Source: an uncultured Oscillospiraceae bacterium
GTDB taxonomy: Bacteria > Bacillota > Clostridia > Oscillospirales > Oscillospiraceae
Assembly: GCA_934590505.1 (NCBI GenBank)
Contig: CAKTPC010000002.1
Span: forward strand, 1-45,480
Length of the DNA stretch: 45,480 nucleotides
Direction: 5' to 3'
Under the pieces are notes generated by a model. The model saw only the letters and a list, made by a program, of their open reading frames with translations, ran no database searches and had not been told where the DNA came from. The position numbers were made by a program, and so were the translations under genes. Position 1 is the stretch's first letter. Each line of letters starts with the position of its first letter. Below are positions 31,866 to 40,570 of this stretch, piece after piece.

Positions 31866-31894
31866 ATGGTAGCATTTGCAAATGCGGCTGTCAA
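31866..31894 (-). promoter_or_regulatory. Rubrerythrin promoter with palindromic spacer
   Basis: On the - strand, TTGACA (31894-31889) and TACCAT (31871-31866) are separated by 17 bases. Fourteen of those bases form a perfect palindrome, GCATTTGCAAATGC (31872-31885), which touches the -10 box. A repressor bound here would block RNA polymerase directly. The sequence does not match the PerR, Fur or Rex boxes I know. Confidence 0.65.
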
Positions 31895-31945
31895 TATGTA
31901 TCTGGCACCTGCTGCCACAGAAACAGACAAAAGGTAAAGCAGTGG

Positions 31946-31974
31946 TTGAAATAGGGCACGGATTGGGGTATAAT
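31946..31974 (+). promoter_or_regulatory. uvrA promoter
   Basis: TTGAAA at 31946-31951 and TATAAT at 31969-31974 are separated by 17 bases. Transcription would start near 31981, some 65 bases before the ATG. No clear LexA box (GAAC-N4-GTTC) was seen at this promoter. Confidence 0.75.
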
Positions 31975-32045
31975 AAATAGATTCCTGCCGCAGCCGTATG
32001 GCGCGGCGGGAGACAGACATCACCTGCAAGGAGCGTAGAAACACC

Positions 32046-34895
32046 ATGCTGCATAACAGCATTTATATAAAAGGCGCAAGGGAGAATAACCTCAAGAATA
32101 TCGACGTTGAGATACCGAGAGACAAGCTCGTTGTCGTCACCGGGCTTTCAGGCAGCGGCAAGTCCAGCCTTGCGTTCGACACGATATACGCCGAGGGCCA
32201 GCGCCGCTATGTCGAAAGCCTGAGCTCATACGCGCGTATGTTCCTCGGCCAGATGGACAAACCTGACGTCGACTATATCGACGGGCTTTCCCCGGCAATA
32301 TCCATCGACCAGAAAACGACCTCGAAGAACCCGCGCTCCACGGTCGGCACGGTCACGGAGGTATATGATTATCTCCGCCTGCTCTGGGCGCGCGTAGGCG
32401 TACCGCACTGCCCGAAGTGCGGCAAGGAGATCAAGCAGCAGACGATAGACCAGATAGTCGACAGGATAATGGAGCTGCCGCAGGGGACGAAGATACAGAT
32501 ACTCGCGCCCGTGATACGCTCGAAAAAGGGCGAGCATGTCAAGGTGCTCGAGGACGCGAAGAAGTCCGGCTATGTTCGCGCACGTGTGGACGGGGCGGTA
32601 TATGACCTCGCGGAAGAGATAAAGCTTGAAAAGAACAAGAAGCACAATATAGAGATAATAGTTGACAGGCTTGTGATAAAGCCTGACATCAGCCGCCGAC
32701 TCACGGACTCTGCCGAGACGGCGCTCTCGCTCGCGGGCGGGCTGATGTATGTCGACCTGCCGGGCGGCGGGGAGCAGCTCACGTTCTCGCAGAACTACGC
32801 CTGCGACGACTGCGGCATATCCATAGAGGAGCTGACGCCGCGGCTGTTTTCCTTCAACAGCCCGCACGGCGCTTGCCCCAAGTGTACGGGCCTCGGCGTG
32901 CAGATGCTCATTGACCCGGAGCTTATCATGCCGAATCCCAATCTCAGCATCATGGATGGGGGACTCACGGCCTCAGGCTGGAACAATGTACGCGGGGACT
33001 CGATATCGAGAATGTACTTTGACGCGCTTGCAAAGCGCTATCACTTCAAGCTCACGGACCCGATAAAGGAACTGCCTAAGGAGGCGCTCGATGCGATCCT
33101 CTACGGCACGAAGGGCGAAGCGCTCCAGCTGAGATACGAAAAGAACGAGGGCTTCGGCGTCATAAAGCGCGAGTTTGAGGGCATCGTCAATAACCTTGAG
33201 CGCCGCTACCGGGAGACGCAGAGCCCCGCCATGCGCGCGGATATCGAGGAGTGTATGTCCGAGGTGAAGTGCCCGGAGTGCAATGGGCGCAGACTTAAAA
33301 AGACCGCGCTCGCTGTCACGGTCGGCGGGATGAACATCGCCGAGTTTACGGAGCTTTCGATATTCAAGGCGCTGGAATTCATAGACGGACTTGAGCTCAA
33401 CGAAAAGGACGCGATGATCGCTGAGCGCATCATCAAGGAAATAAAGGCGAGATTAGGCTTTCTCGTCAGCGTCGGGCTGGGTTATCTCTCGCTGTCCCGC
33501 TCGGCGGCGACGCTCTCGGGCGGCGAGAGCCAGAGGATCAGGCTCGCGACGCAGATAGGTTCGAGCCTGATGGGTGTGCTGTATATCCTCGATGAGCCGA
33601 GTATCGGCCTGCATCAGCGCGATAATGAGAAGCTTTTGGCGACGCTCAAGCAGCTTCGCGACCTCGGCAACACGCTTATCGTCGTCGAGCACGATGAGGA
33701 CACGATGCGCGCGGCAGACTGGATAGTCGACGTAGGCCCCGGCGCGGGCGTCAACGGCGGCAGGATAGTCGCGGCGGGCACGGCGGAGGATATCTGCGCC
33801 TGTCCGGAGTCTATAACCGGGCAGTACCTGAGTGGTAAGAAGTTCATCCCCGTACCGGATAAGCGCAGAGCGGGAAACGGCAAGAGCCTTATCATCCGAG
33901 GCGCGTGTGAGAATAACCTCAAGAATATAGACGTTGAGATACCGCTGGGCGAGCTTGTTGTTGTGACGGGTGTGTCCGGCAGCGGCAAGTCATCACTCAT
34001 AAATGAGATACTGTATAAGTCCCTCGCCGCGGAGAAGAACCGCGTCAAGGTGCGTCCCGGTAAGTGCGCGGGAATCGATGGCATGGAGAATGTCGACAAG
34101 GTAATCGCGCTCGACCAGAGCCCGATAGGCCGCACACCGCGCTCGAACCCCGCGACCTACACGGGCGTGTTCAACGATATACGAGACCTGTTTGCTTCGA
34201 CGCAGGATGCGAAGCTGCGCGGCTACGGTCAGGGGCGGTTCTCCTTCAACGTCAAGGGCGGGCGCTGCGAGGCGTGCTCCGGCGACGGGCTCATAAAGGT
34301 GGAGATGCACTTCCTGCCTGATGTGTACGTCCCGTGCGACGTCTGCGGCGGCAAGCGCTATAACCGCGAGACGCTTGAGGTTAAGTACAAGGGCAAGAAC
34401 ATTGCGGACGTGCTGGATATGACCGTTGAGGAAGCATGTACATTCTTTGAAAACCAGCCGAAGATCCTCAACAAGATAAAGACGCTCTACGACGTCGGCC
34501 TCGGCTATGTGAAGCTCGGCCAGTCGAGTACAACGCTCTCGGGCGGCGAGGCGCAGCGCGTAAAGCTTGCGACCGAGCTTTCAAAACGAAGCACCGGCTC
34601 GACCGTATATGTGCTGGACGAGCCGACGACCGGCCTGCATATCGCCGATGTGCACCGGCTCATAAACATTCTGGACAAGTTCGTCGAGGCGGGGAATACG
34701 GTCGTTGTCATTGAGCATAACCTTGACGTCATCAAAGTCGCTGACAGGATAATCGACCTTGGCCCAGAGGGCGGAGACATGGGCGGAGAGCTGGTGTTCT
34801 CGGGAACACCTGAGGCGTGCGCCGAGTGCAAACGCAGCTACACCGGGCAGTTTCTCAAGCCCCTGCTCGAAAAAGCAAAACAAATTCAGAAATAA
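32046..34895 (+). CDS. uvrA: Excinuclease ABC subunit A
   Basis: UvrA finds bulky DNA damage and loads UvrB in nucleotide excision repair. The 949-residue length is normal. It has two ATPase halves: the first with 'GLSGSGKSS' and 'LSGGESQRIRLA', the second with 'GVSGSGKSS' and 'LSGGEAQRVKLA'. Zinc-binding Cys pairs are visible in 'HCPKCGKE', 'CDDCG', 'CPECNGRRL' and 'RCEACSGDG...CDVCGGKRY'. The frame is open upstream, but ATG at 32046 is preferred because AAGGAG at 32028-32033 lies upstream and because the family begins there. It is followed by recD2 after 32 bases, and the two may share a transcript. Confidence 0.97.
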   Translation: MLHNSIYIKGARENNLKNIDVEIPRDKLVVVTGLSGSGKSSLAFDTIYAEGQRRYVESLSSYARMFLGQMDKPDVDYIDGLSPAISIDQKTTSKNPRSTVGTVTEVYDYLRLLWARVGVPHCPKCGKEIKQQTIDQIVDRIMELPQGTKIQILAPVIRSKKGEHVKVLEDAKKSGYVRARVDGAVYDLAEEIKLEKNKKHNIEIIVDRLVIKPDISRRLTDSAETALSLAGGLMYVDLPGGGEQLTFSQNYACDDCGISIEELTPRLFSFNSPHGACPKCTGLGVQMLIDPELIMPNPNLSIMDGGLTASGWNNVRGDSISRMYFDALAKRYHFKLTDPIKELPKEALDAILYGTKGEALQLRYEKNEGFGVIKREFEGIVNNLERRYRETQSPAMRADIEECMSEVKCPECNGRRLKKTALAVTVGGMNIAEFTELSIFKALEFIDGLELNEKDAMIAERIIKEIKARLGFLVSVGLGYLSLSRSAATLSGGESQRIRLATQIGSSLMGVLYILDEPSIGLHQRDNEKLLATLKQLRDLGNTLIVVEHDEDTMRAADWIVDVGPGAGVNGGRIVAAGTAEDICACPESITGQYLSGKKFIPVPDKRRAGNGKSLIIRGACENNLKNIDVEIPLGELVVVTGVSGSGKSSLINEILYKSLAAEKNRVKVRPGKCAGIDGMENVDKVIALDQSPIGRTPRSNPATYTGVFNDIRDLFASTQDAKLRGYGQGRFSFNVKGGRCEACSGDGLIKVEMHFLPDVYVPCDVCGGKRYNRETLEVKYKGKNIADVLDMTVEEACTFFENQPKILNKIKTLYDVGLGYVKLGQSSTTLSGGEAQRVKLATELSKRSTGSTVYVLDEPTTGLHIADVHRLINILDKFVEAGNTVVVIEHNLDVIKVADRIIDLGPEGGDMGGELVFSGTPEACAECKRSYTGQFLKPLLEKAKQIQK

Positions 34896-34927
34896 ACCAC
34901 AAATAATCAGGACTGCGAGGAATGGCG

Positions 34928-37150
34928 ATGGATCAGGAAACCGATCTGCTTGAACTGTCCGGAACCGTAGAGGCGGTTATTTACAAAAACGAAGAAAACG
35001 GCTACACGGTGCTGCGCCTGAGGGACGGCAGCGGCGAGAATGTGACCGTCGTCGGCTGCTTCCCATACGCTGCAGCGGGTGAATCGATGATCATCAGCGG
35101 CCAGTGGATGACTCACAGCGTACACGGGCGGCAGTTCAAGGCGGAGTTTGCCCAGCGGATCCTGCCTACGAGTGCGAGCGCGATATATGATTTTCTTGCG
35201 GGCGGCTCCGTAAAGGGCATAGGCCCCGCGACGGCGGCGCTGATAGTTGACCGTTTCGGCGACAGGGCGCTTGACGTGATGCTCACCTCGCCTGACGAAC
35301 TCGCGGCGATAAAAGGAATAAGCTCGACCAAGGCAAAACAGATATCCGCAAGCTTCAGACAGCAGTCGGGCGTCAGGATGCTGATGGAGTTCGTGTGCTC
35401 CTTCGGGCTGCGCCCTGTGCTCGCGATGCGCATGCACAGGTTCTACGGCGACGAGGCTTTGGAGACGCTCAAGGAAAATCCCTATGTGCTGTGCAGCGCG
35501 CTCATCGGAGGTACCTTTGCCGAGGCCGACACGATGGCATTGGAACTCGGCATGGAGGGCGGCAGCAGCAAACGCATCGACGCGGCACTGCTGTTCGAGT
35601 TGGTGCACAATACAGGAAACGGCCACTGCTTCATCCCGCGCGAGAAGCTTGCCGCGGCGACGGCAGAACTTATAGGCGTGGAGCCTGAGGATGTGGACGA
35701 GTGTATCGCAGGGCTTATCGAATCGGGCGATATGAAGTACGAGGAGATAGCCGGCTGCCGCGCATGCTACCTGCCGGAGCTATATGAGGCGGAGACGAAC
35801 GCCGCGGAAAACTTCGCGCGCATGTGCCGCCGCACGTTCCGGGACAGGGCGAATATCGCAAAGCTTCTGGAGAAGCTTGAAGTGCAGCAGGGGATAAGCT
35901 ATGCGCCGATGCAGCGGCAGACGCTGGAGCTGGCACTTAAAAACCAGCTGCTGGTCATAACCGGCGGACCCGGCACCGGCAAGACGACGTCTATCCGCGC
36001 GATACTCGCAATGTTCGACGAAATCGGGATAAAGACGCTGCTGTGCGCGCCGACGGGACGCGCGGCAAAGCGCATGACGGAGCTCACTGGGCGCGACGCC
36101 GCGACGGTACACCGCATGTTGGGGGCAAAATTCGACGAGGACAACGACCGCGTCGTGTTCACAAAGGACGAGAGCGACAGGCTCGACTGCGACGCGGTGA
36201 TACTTGACGAGTGCTCGATGGTGGATATCTGCCTGATGGACGCGCTGCTGCGCGCACTGCCGCCGGATGCGCGGCTCATCATGGTGGGCGACGCCGACCA
36301 GCTGCCGTCGGTCGGGCCGGGCAACGTGTTCTCTGCGCTTATCCGCAGTCAGGTCGTGGCCACGGTGCGCCTGACGGAGATATTCCGCCAGACCGGAGAC
36401 AGCAGGATAATCCGCAACGCACACATGATAAACCGCGGCGAGCATCCCGACCTTGCCGAAAACTCCGGGGACTTCTTCCGACTTAAGCGTCTCCAGGCGG
36501 GCAGTGCCGTCGAAACGATCACAGAGCTGTGTGCTGTGCGCCTGCCGGGGAAGATGAACATTCCGCCGCAGGACATTCAGGTGCTCTCTCCCACGCGCAA
36601 GGGCGAGATGGGCACGATGAACCTCAATAAAAAGCTTCAGGAGGTGCTGAACCCACGTTCTCCAGAGAAGAAGGAGAAGCTGTTCGGCGACGCTGTTTTC
36701 CGCGAGGGAGACAGGGTCATGCAGATACGCAACAACTATGACATCCTATGGAAGAGCGAGAACGGTACAGAGACCGGCACCGGGATGTTCAACGGGGATG
36801 TCGGAACTATAAAGTCCATCGATATGGACGAGGAGACGTTGACCGTCTGCTTTGACGGAAAGACCGCGAGCTACGGCTTCGACGCGCTCATAGAGCTTGA
36901 GCACGCATGGGCTGTGACGGTACATAAGGCTCAGGGCAGCGAATACAGAGCCGTTATTCTGGCGCTCGGCCAGGGCTCAAAGATGCTTATGACGCGCGAT
37001 GTACTCTATACGGCGGTTACACGGGCAAAGAAGCTGCTCATAATCGTCGGCGACGACCAGACAGCTTACCAGATGATCGACAACTACCGGCAGTCGCGCC
37101 GGTATACGGCGCTGCGCGTGAGGCTGCGCCAGCTGTGCGGGGTCGAATGA
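34928..37150 (+). CDS. recD2: RecD2-type ATP-dependent DNA helicase
   Basis: RecD2 is a 5'-3' helicase that works in repair without RecBC. The 740-residue protein has an OB-like N-terminal domain (residues 5-90), tandem helix-hairpin-helix elements ('VKGIGPATAALIVDRFG', 'IKGISSTKAKQI'), and a superfamily 1B helicase core with Walker A 'GGPGTGKTTSIRA' near residue 343, Walker B 'LDECSMVD' and the late 'TVHKAQGSEY'. GAGGA at 34917-34921 favours ATG at 34928 over ATG at 34922. Its end overlaps comF in an ATGA. Confidence 0.95.
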   Translation: MDQETDLLELSGTVEAVIYKNEENGYTVLRLRDGSGENVTVVGCFPYAAAGESMIISGQWMTHSVHGRQFKAEFAQRILPTSASAIYDFLAGGSVKGIGPATAALIVDRFGDRALDVMLTSPDELAAIKGISSTKAKQISASFRQQSGVRMLMEFVCSFGLRPVLAMRMHRFYGDEALETLKENPYVLCSALIGGTFAEADTMALELGMEGGSSKRIDAALLFELVHNTGNGHCFIPREKLAAATAELIGVEPEDVDECIAGLIESGDMKYEEIAGCRACYLPELYEAETNAAENFARMCRRTFRDRANIAKLLEKLEVQQGISYAPMQRQTLELALKNQLLVITGGPGTGKTTSIRAILAMFDEIGIKTLLCAPTGRAAKRMTELTGRDAATVHRMLGAKFDEDNDRVVFTKDESDRLDCDAVILDECSMVDICLMDALLRALPPDARLIMVGDADQLPSVGPGNVFSALIRSQVVATVRLTEIFRQTGDSRIIRNAHMINRGEHPDLAENSGDFFRLKRLQAGSAVETITELCAVRLPGKMNIPPQDIQVLSPTRKGEMGTMNLNKKLQEVLNPRSPEKKEKLFGDAVFREGDRVMQIRNNYDILWKSENGTETGTGMFNGDVGTIKSIDMDEETLTVCFDGKTASYGFDALIELEHAWAVTVHKAQGSEYRAVILALGQGSKMLMTRDVLYTAVTRAKKLLIIVGDDQTAYQMIDNYRQSRRYTALRVRLRQLCGVE

Positions 37151-37803
37151 TGCGCGTTATAGATAGCCTCCTCGACCTGCTGTACCCGCCGCGCTGCCCG
37201 TTCTGTCGGAAGCTCGTGGACCGGGACGAGGGCGAGGTATGCGCCGCATGCAGAAAAAGTCTGTCGTATGTTCCAGAGGCAGAATATATGCGCGGCGTTA
37301 AAAACACAGAGCTGTGCATTGCTCCGCTCTACTACGAGGGCAGCGTGAGACAGTCGCTGCTGCGCTATAAATTCAGCGGGATCACGGCATACGGACACAT
37401 TTATGCGGATTTTATTGCAAAATCTATTGACGAAACACAAATTTCCTGCGATATTATCACATGGGTACCTTTGAGCCGCAAAAGACTTCGTAAGCGCGGC
37501 TATGATCAGGCAGAGATAATCGCAGCGGCGCTGGGCAAAAATCTCAGCATACCGTGCATAAGGCTGCTTACAAAGACCAAGGATAACCCGCCGCAGTCCC
37601 GCACCGGAAATGCACGGGCGAGAAAGGCAAATGCGGCAGGCGTTTATGCCTGCTGTGACCGCGGGGCGGCGGAGAATAAAACGGTGCTGCTGGTGGACGA
37701 TATAGTCACTACCGGCTCAACTTTGGCCGAATGTGCCGGAGTGCTGCGCAGGGCGGGCTGCAAGGCCGTATACGCCGCGGCAGCTGCGATGCACCGGGAA
37801 TAA
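37147..37803 (+). CDS. comF: ComF family phosphoribosyltransferase-like protein
   Basis: ComF helps bring DNA into the cytoplasm during transformation, together with the ComFA helicase. The 218-residue protein has an N-terminal zinc finger ('PPRCPFCRK' and 'VCAACRKSL') and a C-terminal phosphoribosyltransferase-like domain with 'LLVDDIVTTGSTLAEC' near residues 183-198. The upstream GTG at 37135 is less likely, since ATG at 37147 overlaps the recD2 stop. comFA is not in the window. With comEC it suggests that at least part of the competence system is kept. Confidence 0.92.
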   Translation: MMRVIDSLLDLLYPPRCPFCRKLVDRDEGEVCAACRKSLSYVPEAEYMRGVKNTELCIAPLYYEGSVRQSLLRYKFSGITAYGHIYADFIAKSIDETQISCDIITWVPLSRKRLRKRGYDQAEIIAAALGKNLSIPCIRLLTKTKDNPPQSRTGNARARKANAAGVYACCDRGAAENKTVLLVDDIVTTGSTLAECAGVLRRAGCKAVYAAAAAMHRE

Positions 37804-37824
37804 TAAACGGATAGGAGAAAGCAA

Positions 37825-38856
37825 ATGAACCTGTTTGAGAGAGACATTGCTGTTGATATGGGTACATCCTCCACGCTGCTGTTCGAGCAGGGCAAGGGCG
37901 TCGTGGCGAGAGAGCCGACCGTTGTCGCGGTGGACAAGTTCAGCGGGAAGATACTTAAGATAGGGCAGGACGCGCAGAAGATGCTCGGCCGCACCCCGGC
38001 GAACATCGTTGCCATCCACCCAATCAATGCCGGTGTCATTTCCGACTATGAGATAACCGCGCAGATGCTGCGCGAGCTTGTCAGCCGCATAACCTCCTTC
38101 AGCCTCTTTAAGCCCTGCGTGCTTGCCTGTGTGCCGAGTTCCATCACGGGCGTCGAGGAGCGTGCGGTCATCGATGCGGCGATTGAAGCAGGCGCGAGAA
38201 AGGTTTATCTGCTTGAGACCGCCGTCGCGACTGCTATGGGTGCAGGCGTCGATATCTCTAAGGCTGACGGCCATATGATAATCGATATCGGCGGCGGCAC
38301 GACCGAGGTCGCGATAGTCTCTGCCGGCGGCGTCGTGGAGTGTGAGTCGATAAAGGTCGCGGGCTCAAGCTTTGATGAGGCGATAGTCCGCTTCATAAAG
38401 CAGAAGTATGAGCTGCTCATCGGCTTGAGTACTGCCGAGGAACTCAAGCGCAGCATAGGCTGTGTTATCCGCCGTCCTGACGTCGGCTTTGAGGAGATAA
38501 AGGGACGCGACCTTTCAAACGGTCTGCCCAAGACCGTGCAGGTCAGCTCCACCGAGCTTATCGAAGCGTTCGTCGACCCGATGAACCGCATACTCGAGGC
38601 GATACACACTGTGCTTGAGAGAACGCCGCCCCAGCTCGTCGGCGACTTGGATAAGAACGGCATAATCATGTCCGGCGGCGGCAGCCTTATCTACGGTATA
38701 GACAGGCTCATTGAGCGCAGCACCGGCATCAGGACCGTTGTTGTGGATGATGCAGTCTCCTGCGCGGCATACGGCGCGGGCAAGATGCTGATGCACCTTG
38801 ATGACCTGCAGGACGGCATGATGAATTTCTACAGAAAGAGACAGCTCAAAGGCTGA
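37825..38856 (+). CDS. MreB/Mbl-like actin homologue
   Basis: MreB-like filaments guide cell wall synthesis along the cell. The 343-residue length is normal. Phosphate-binding motifs are 'DIAVDMGTSSTLLF' near residues 7-20 and 'DIGGGTTEVAIVS' near residue 153, and the family motif 'LGRTPANIVAIHPI' is clear. It differs from common MreB in its first phosphate loop (DMGTSST instead of DLGTANT). No mreC or mreD follows; instead it lies between comF and ispD. It may be a second, lone copy (Mbl or MreBH type). AGGAGAAAG precedes the ATG. Confidence 0.9.
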   Translation: MNLFERDIAVDMGTSSTLLFEQGKGVVAREPTVVAVDKFSGKILKIGQDAQKMLGRTPANIVAIHPINAGVISDYEITAQMLRELVSRITSFSLFKPCVLACVPSSITGVEERAVIDAAIEAGARKVYLLETAVATAMGAGVDISKADGHMIIDIGGGTTEVAIVSAGGVVECESIKVAGSSFDEAIVRFIKQKYELLIGLSTAEELKRSIGCVIRRPDVGFEEIKGRDLSNGLPKTVQVSSTELIEAFVDPMNRILEAIHTVLERTPPQLVGDLDKNGIIMSGGGSLIYGIDRLIERSTGIRTVVVDDAVSCAAYGAGKMLMHLDDLQDGMMNFYRKRQLKG

Positions 38857-38882
38857 ACTTTCAAACGAAAGGACGGAGGCAA

Positions 38883-39629
38883 ATGAACCTCAAGGCACTT
38901 TTCAGGAAGAAGGACGAGACGCCGAAGTGTTCTGCGGTCATCGTCGCGGCGGGCAATTCCCAGCGCATGGGTACGGACAAGATATTCATGAAGCTCGGTC
39001 CAATGCCGGTTCTGGTGAGGACGGTACTCGCGTTTCAGGATAATCCTCTGATCGAGGAGATAATCATCGTCACGCGCAGGGACAAGCTTGAGGAGGTCGC
39101 GGACCTCTGCCACAACTGCGGGCTGAGCAAGGTCAGCAAGGTAGTAATAGGTGGGAGCACGCGCATGGAGTCCGCACTCGCCGGAGTGTCCGAGGTCAAA
39201 AAGGGAGCGAAGCTCGTCGCGATACATGACGGCGCGCGCCCGCTCGTCACGCAGGATGTTATCAACCGTGTCGTATATGACGCAAGCGTACACATGTCCT
39301 CCATTCCGGTCATCCCGAGCACCGATACGCTGAAGGTCGTGGATGATGACGGCAATGTCACCGGTACGGTCGACCGCGGCAGGACTGTACGCGTGCAGAC
39401 GCCGCAGGTCTTTGATGCCGACCTTATAAAGGGCGCACTGACAAAGGCCGCAAAGGACGCGCTGCCGATAACCGACGACTGCTCCGCCATGGATATCATG
39501 GGCATAAAGACCCACACTGTCATGGGGGATGTGGACAATATTAAGATCACGACGCCGAACGACATGGTCACGGCTGAGGCAATCATAAAGAACAGGGGAG
39601 ACTGGAATGCGAATAGGGCATGGGTATGA
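38883..39629 (+). CDS. ispD: 2-C-methyl-D-erythritol 4-phosphate cytidylyltransferase
   Basis: IspD joins CTP to methylerythritol phosphate in the MEP pathway to isoprenoids. The 248-residue protein has the nucleotide-binding 'VIVAAGNSQRMGTDKIFMKL' near residues 20-39, 'AIHDGARPLV' near residue 112 and 'VQTPQVF' near residue 170, all typical. A short Lys-rich lead of about 15 residues precedes the conserved core. GGACGGAGG lies upstream of the ATG. It overlaps ispF by 23 bases, so the two MEP steps are co-translated. Confidence 0.97.
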   Translation: MNLKALFRKKDETPKCSAVIVAAGNSQRMGTDKIFMKLGPMPVLVRTVLAFQDNPLIEEIIIVTRRDKLEEVADLCHNCGLSKVSKVVIGGSTRMESALAGVSEVKKGAKLVAIHDGARPLVTQDVINRVVYDASVHMSSIPVIPSTDTLKVVDDDGNVTGTVDRGRTVRVQTPQVFDADLIKGALTKAAKDALPITDDCSAMDIMGIKTHTVMGDVDNIKITTPNDMVTAEAIIKNRGDWNANRAWV

Positions 39630-40074
39630 TGTGCATAAGCTCGTCGAGGGGCGGAAGCTGATCCTCGGCGGGGTCGAGATACCGTACGAGAAGGGGCTGC
39701 TCGGCCATTCGGATGCGGATGTGCTGACCCACGCGCTGATGGACGCGCTGCTCGGCGCAGCTGCGCTCGGAGATATAGGCAAGCTTTTCCCAGACAATGA
39801 CGACCGCTTCCTCGGCGCGGACAGCATCGAGCTGCTGCGCGAGGTGACGCGCGTTATCCGCGAGCACGGCTATACTGTAGGGAATGTAGACTGCACTGTT
39901 ATCGCGCAGAGGCCGAAGCTCGCGCCGTATATACAGCAGATGCGTGAGATACTTGCGCAGGCGATGGGCACGGAGCTTGACCGCGTGAGCGTCAAGGCGA
40001 CAACCGAGGAGAAGCTGGGCTTCACCGGCGAGGGACTTGGCATCGCGGCACACGCCGTGGCTCTGATAGAGTAA
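39607..40074 (+). CDS. ispF: 2-C-methyl-D-erythritol 2,4-cyclodiphosphate synthase
   Basis: IspF makes the cyclic diphosphate of the MEP pathway. The 155-residue length is normal. Zinc-binding residues lie in 'GHGYDVHKL' (Asp8, His10) and 'GHSDADVLTHALMDALLG' (His near 42), followed by 'GDIGKLFPD'. The C-terminus has 'VSVKATTEEKLGFTGEGLGI'. The start lies within ispD with AGGGGAGA upstream. IspE, which acts between the two enzymes, is not in the window. Confidence 0.98.
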   Translation: MRIGHGYDVHKLVEGRKLILGGVEIPYEKGLLGHSDADVLTHALMDALLGAAALGDIGKLFPDNDDRFLGADSIELLREVTRVIREHGYTVGNVDCTVIAQRPKLAPYIQQMREILAQAMGTELDRVSVKATTEEKLGFTGEGLGIAAHAVALIE

Positions 40075-40091
40075 TTGAACAAACTATGAGG

Positions 40092-40116
40092 CAGCGTCGC
40101 ATTATGCGGCGCTGCT
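40092..40116 (+). terminator. Hairpin after ispF
   Basis: GCAGCGTCGCA can pair with TGCGGCGCTGC (one G-U pair) around a three-base loop. A weak T-run (TTTCAG) follows, so this is a likely but imperfect terminator of the ispD-ispF transcript. Confidence 0.6.
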
Positions 40117-40211
40117 TTCAGTCAGTCAAAAAACTATGCTTTGAAGTCAGACACCAGAGCAGCAGGGGCGCATAAGATGTAATGATTCTGTGCGCTGATC
40201 CTGTAGGCTTG

Positions 40212-40249
40212 AAAAGCACCGCACAGCAAAGGGCTGCGCGGTGCTTTTT
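40212..40249. terminator. Second, strong hairpin before the DUF3343 gene
   Basis: AAAAGCACCGC (40212-40222) pairs perfectly with GCGGTGCTTTT (40238-40248) and the stem continues with CAGC/GCTG after one mismatch. A T at 40249 extends the run to five T. It can act as terminator on either strand. The gap 40075-40309 thus holds two hairpins about 95 bases apart and no gene. Confidence 0.75.
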
Positions 40250-40309
40250 CAATATGTTTTCAATATGATTATTATAAAATGCCGCTTGCGGCGGAATGGA
40301 GAATAAAGT

Positions 40310-40570
40310 ATGCAGTACCTGATAATGTGCCGCTCGCTGACCTATGCGCAGCGGTCGGCGGCGCTGCTCGAACGCAAGGGGATAAGCTGCGTTGTGGTCA
40401 AGGCCCCTCAGGGACTGAGCGGCAGCGGCTGCGGATACGCCGTCAGCCTTTACCGGCATTTGGGCGAGGCGGCAGCCCTTCTTAAAAAGAACAATATGCT
40501 CAACGGAAAGCTATTCAAACGCGAGGAGAACGGTGAATATACGGAGGTGCGGCTAAGTGATCTATCTTGA
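40310..40570 (+). CDS. DUF3343 family protein (putative Se/S carrier-like)
   Basis: This 86-residue protein fits DUF3343, small proteins with an N-terminal 'YLIMCRSLTYAQRSAALLER' region and a 'SGSGCGYAV' turn near residue 42. Its Cys residues (near 7, 27 and 41) could carry sulfur or selenium. The family often sits beside cysteine-desulfurase-like enzymes and selenium genes, as it does here. A weak ATGGAGAA lies before the start. The end overlaps the following NifS-like gene by 14 bases, so the two are co-translated. Confidence 0.85.
   Translation: MQYLIMCRSLTYAQRSAALLERKGISCVVVKAPQGLSGSGCGYAVSLYRHLGEAAALLKKNNMLNGKLFKREENGEYTEVRLSDLS

Noticed and set aside
31946..31974. SOS control of uvrA through a LexA box
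   Set aside because: No GAAC-N4-GTTC sequence was seen near the uvrA promoter.
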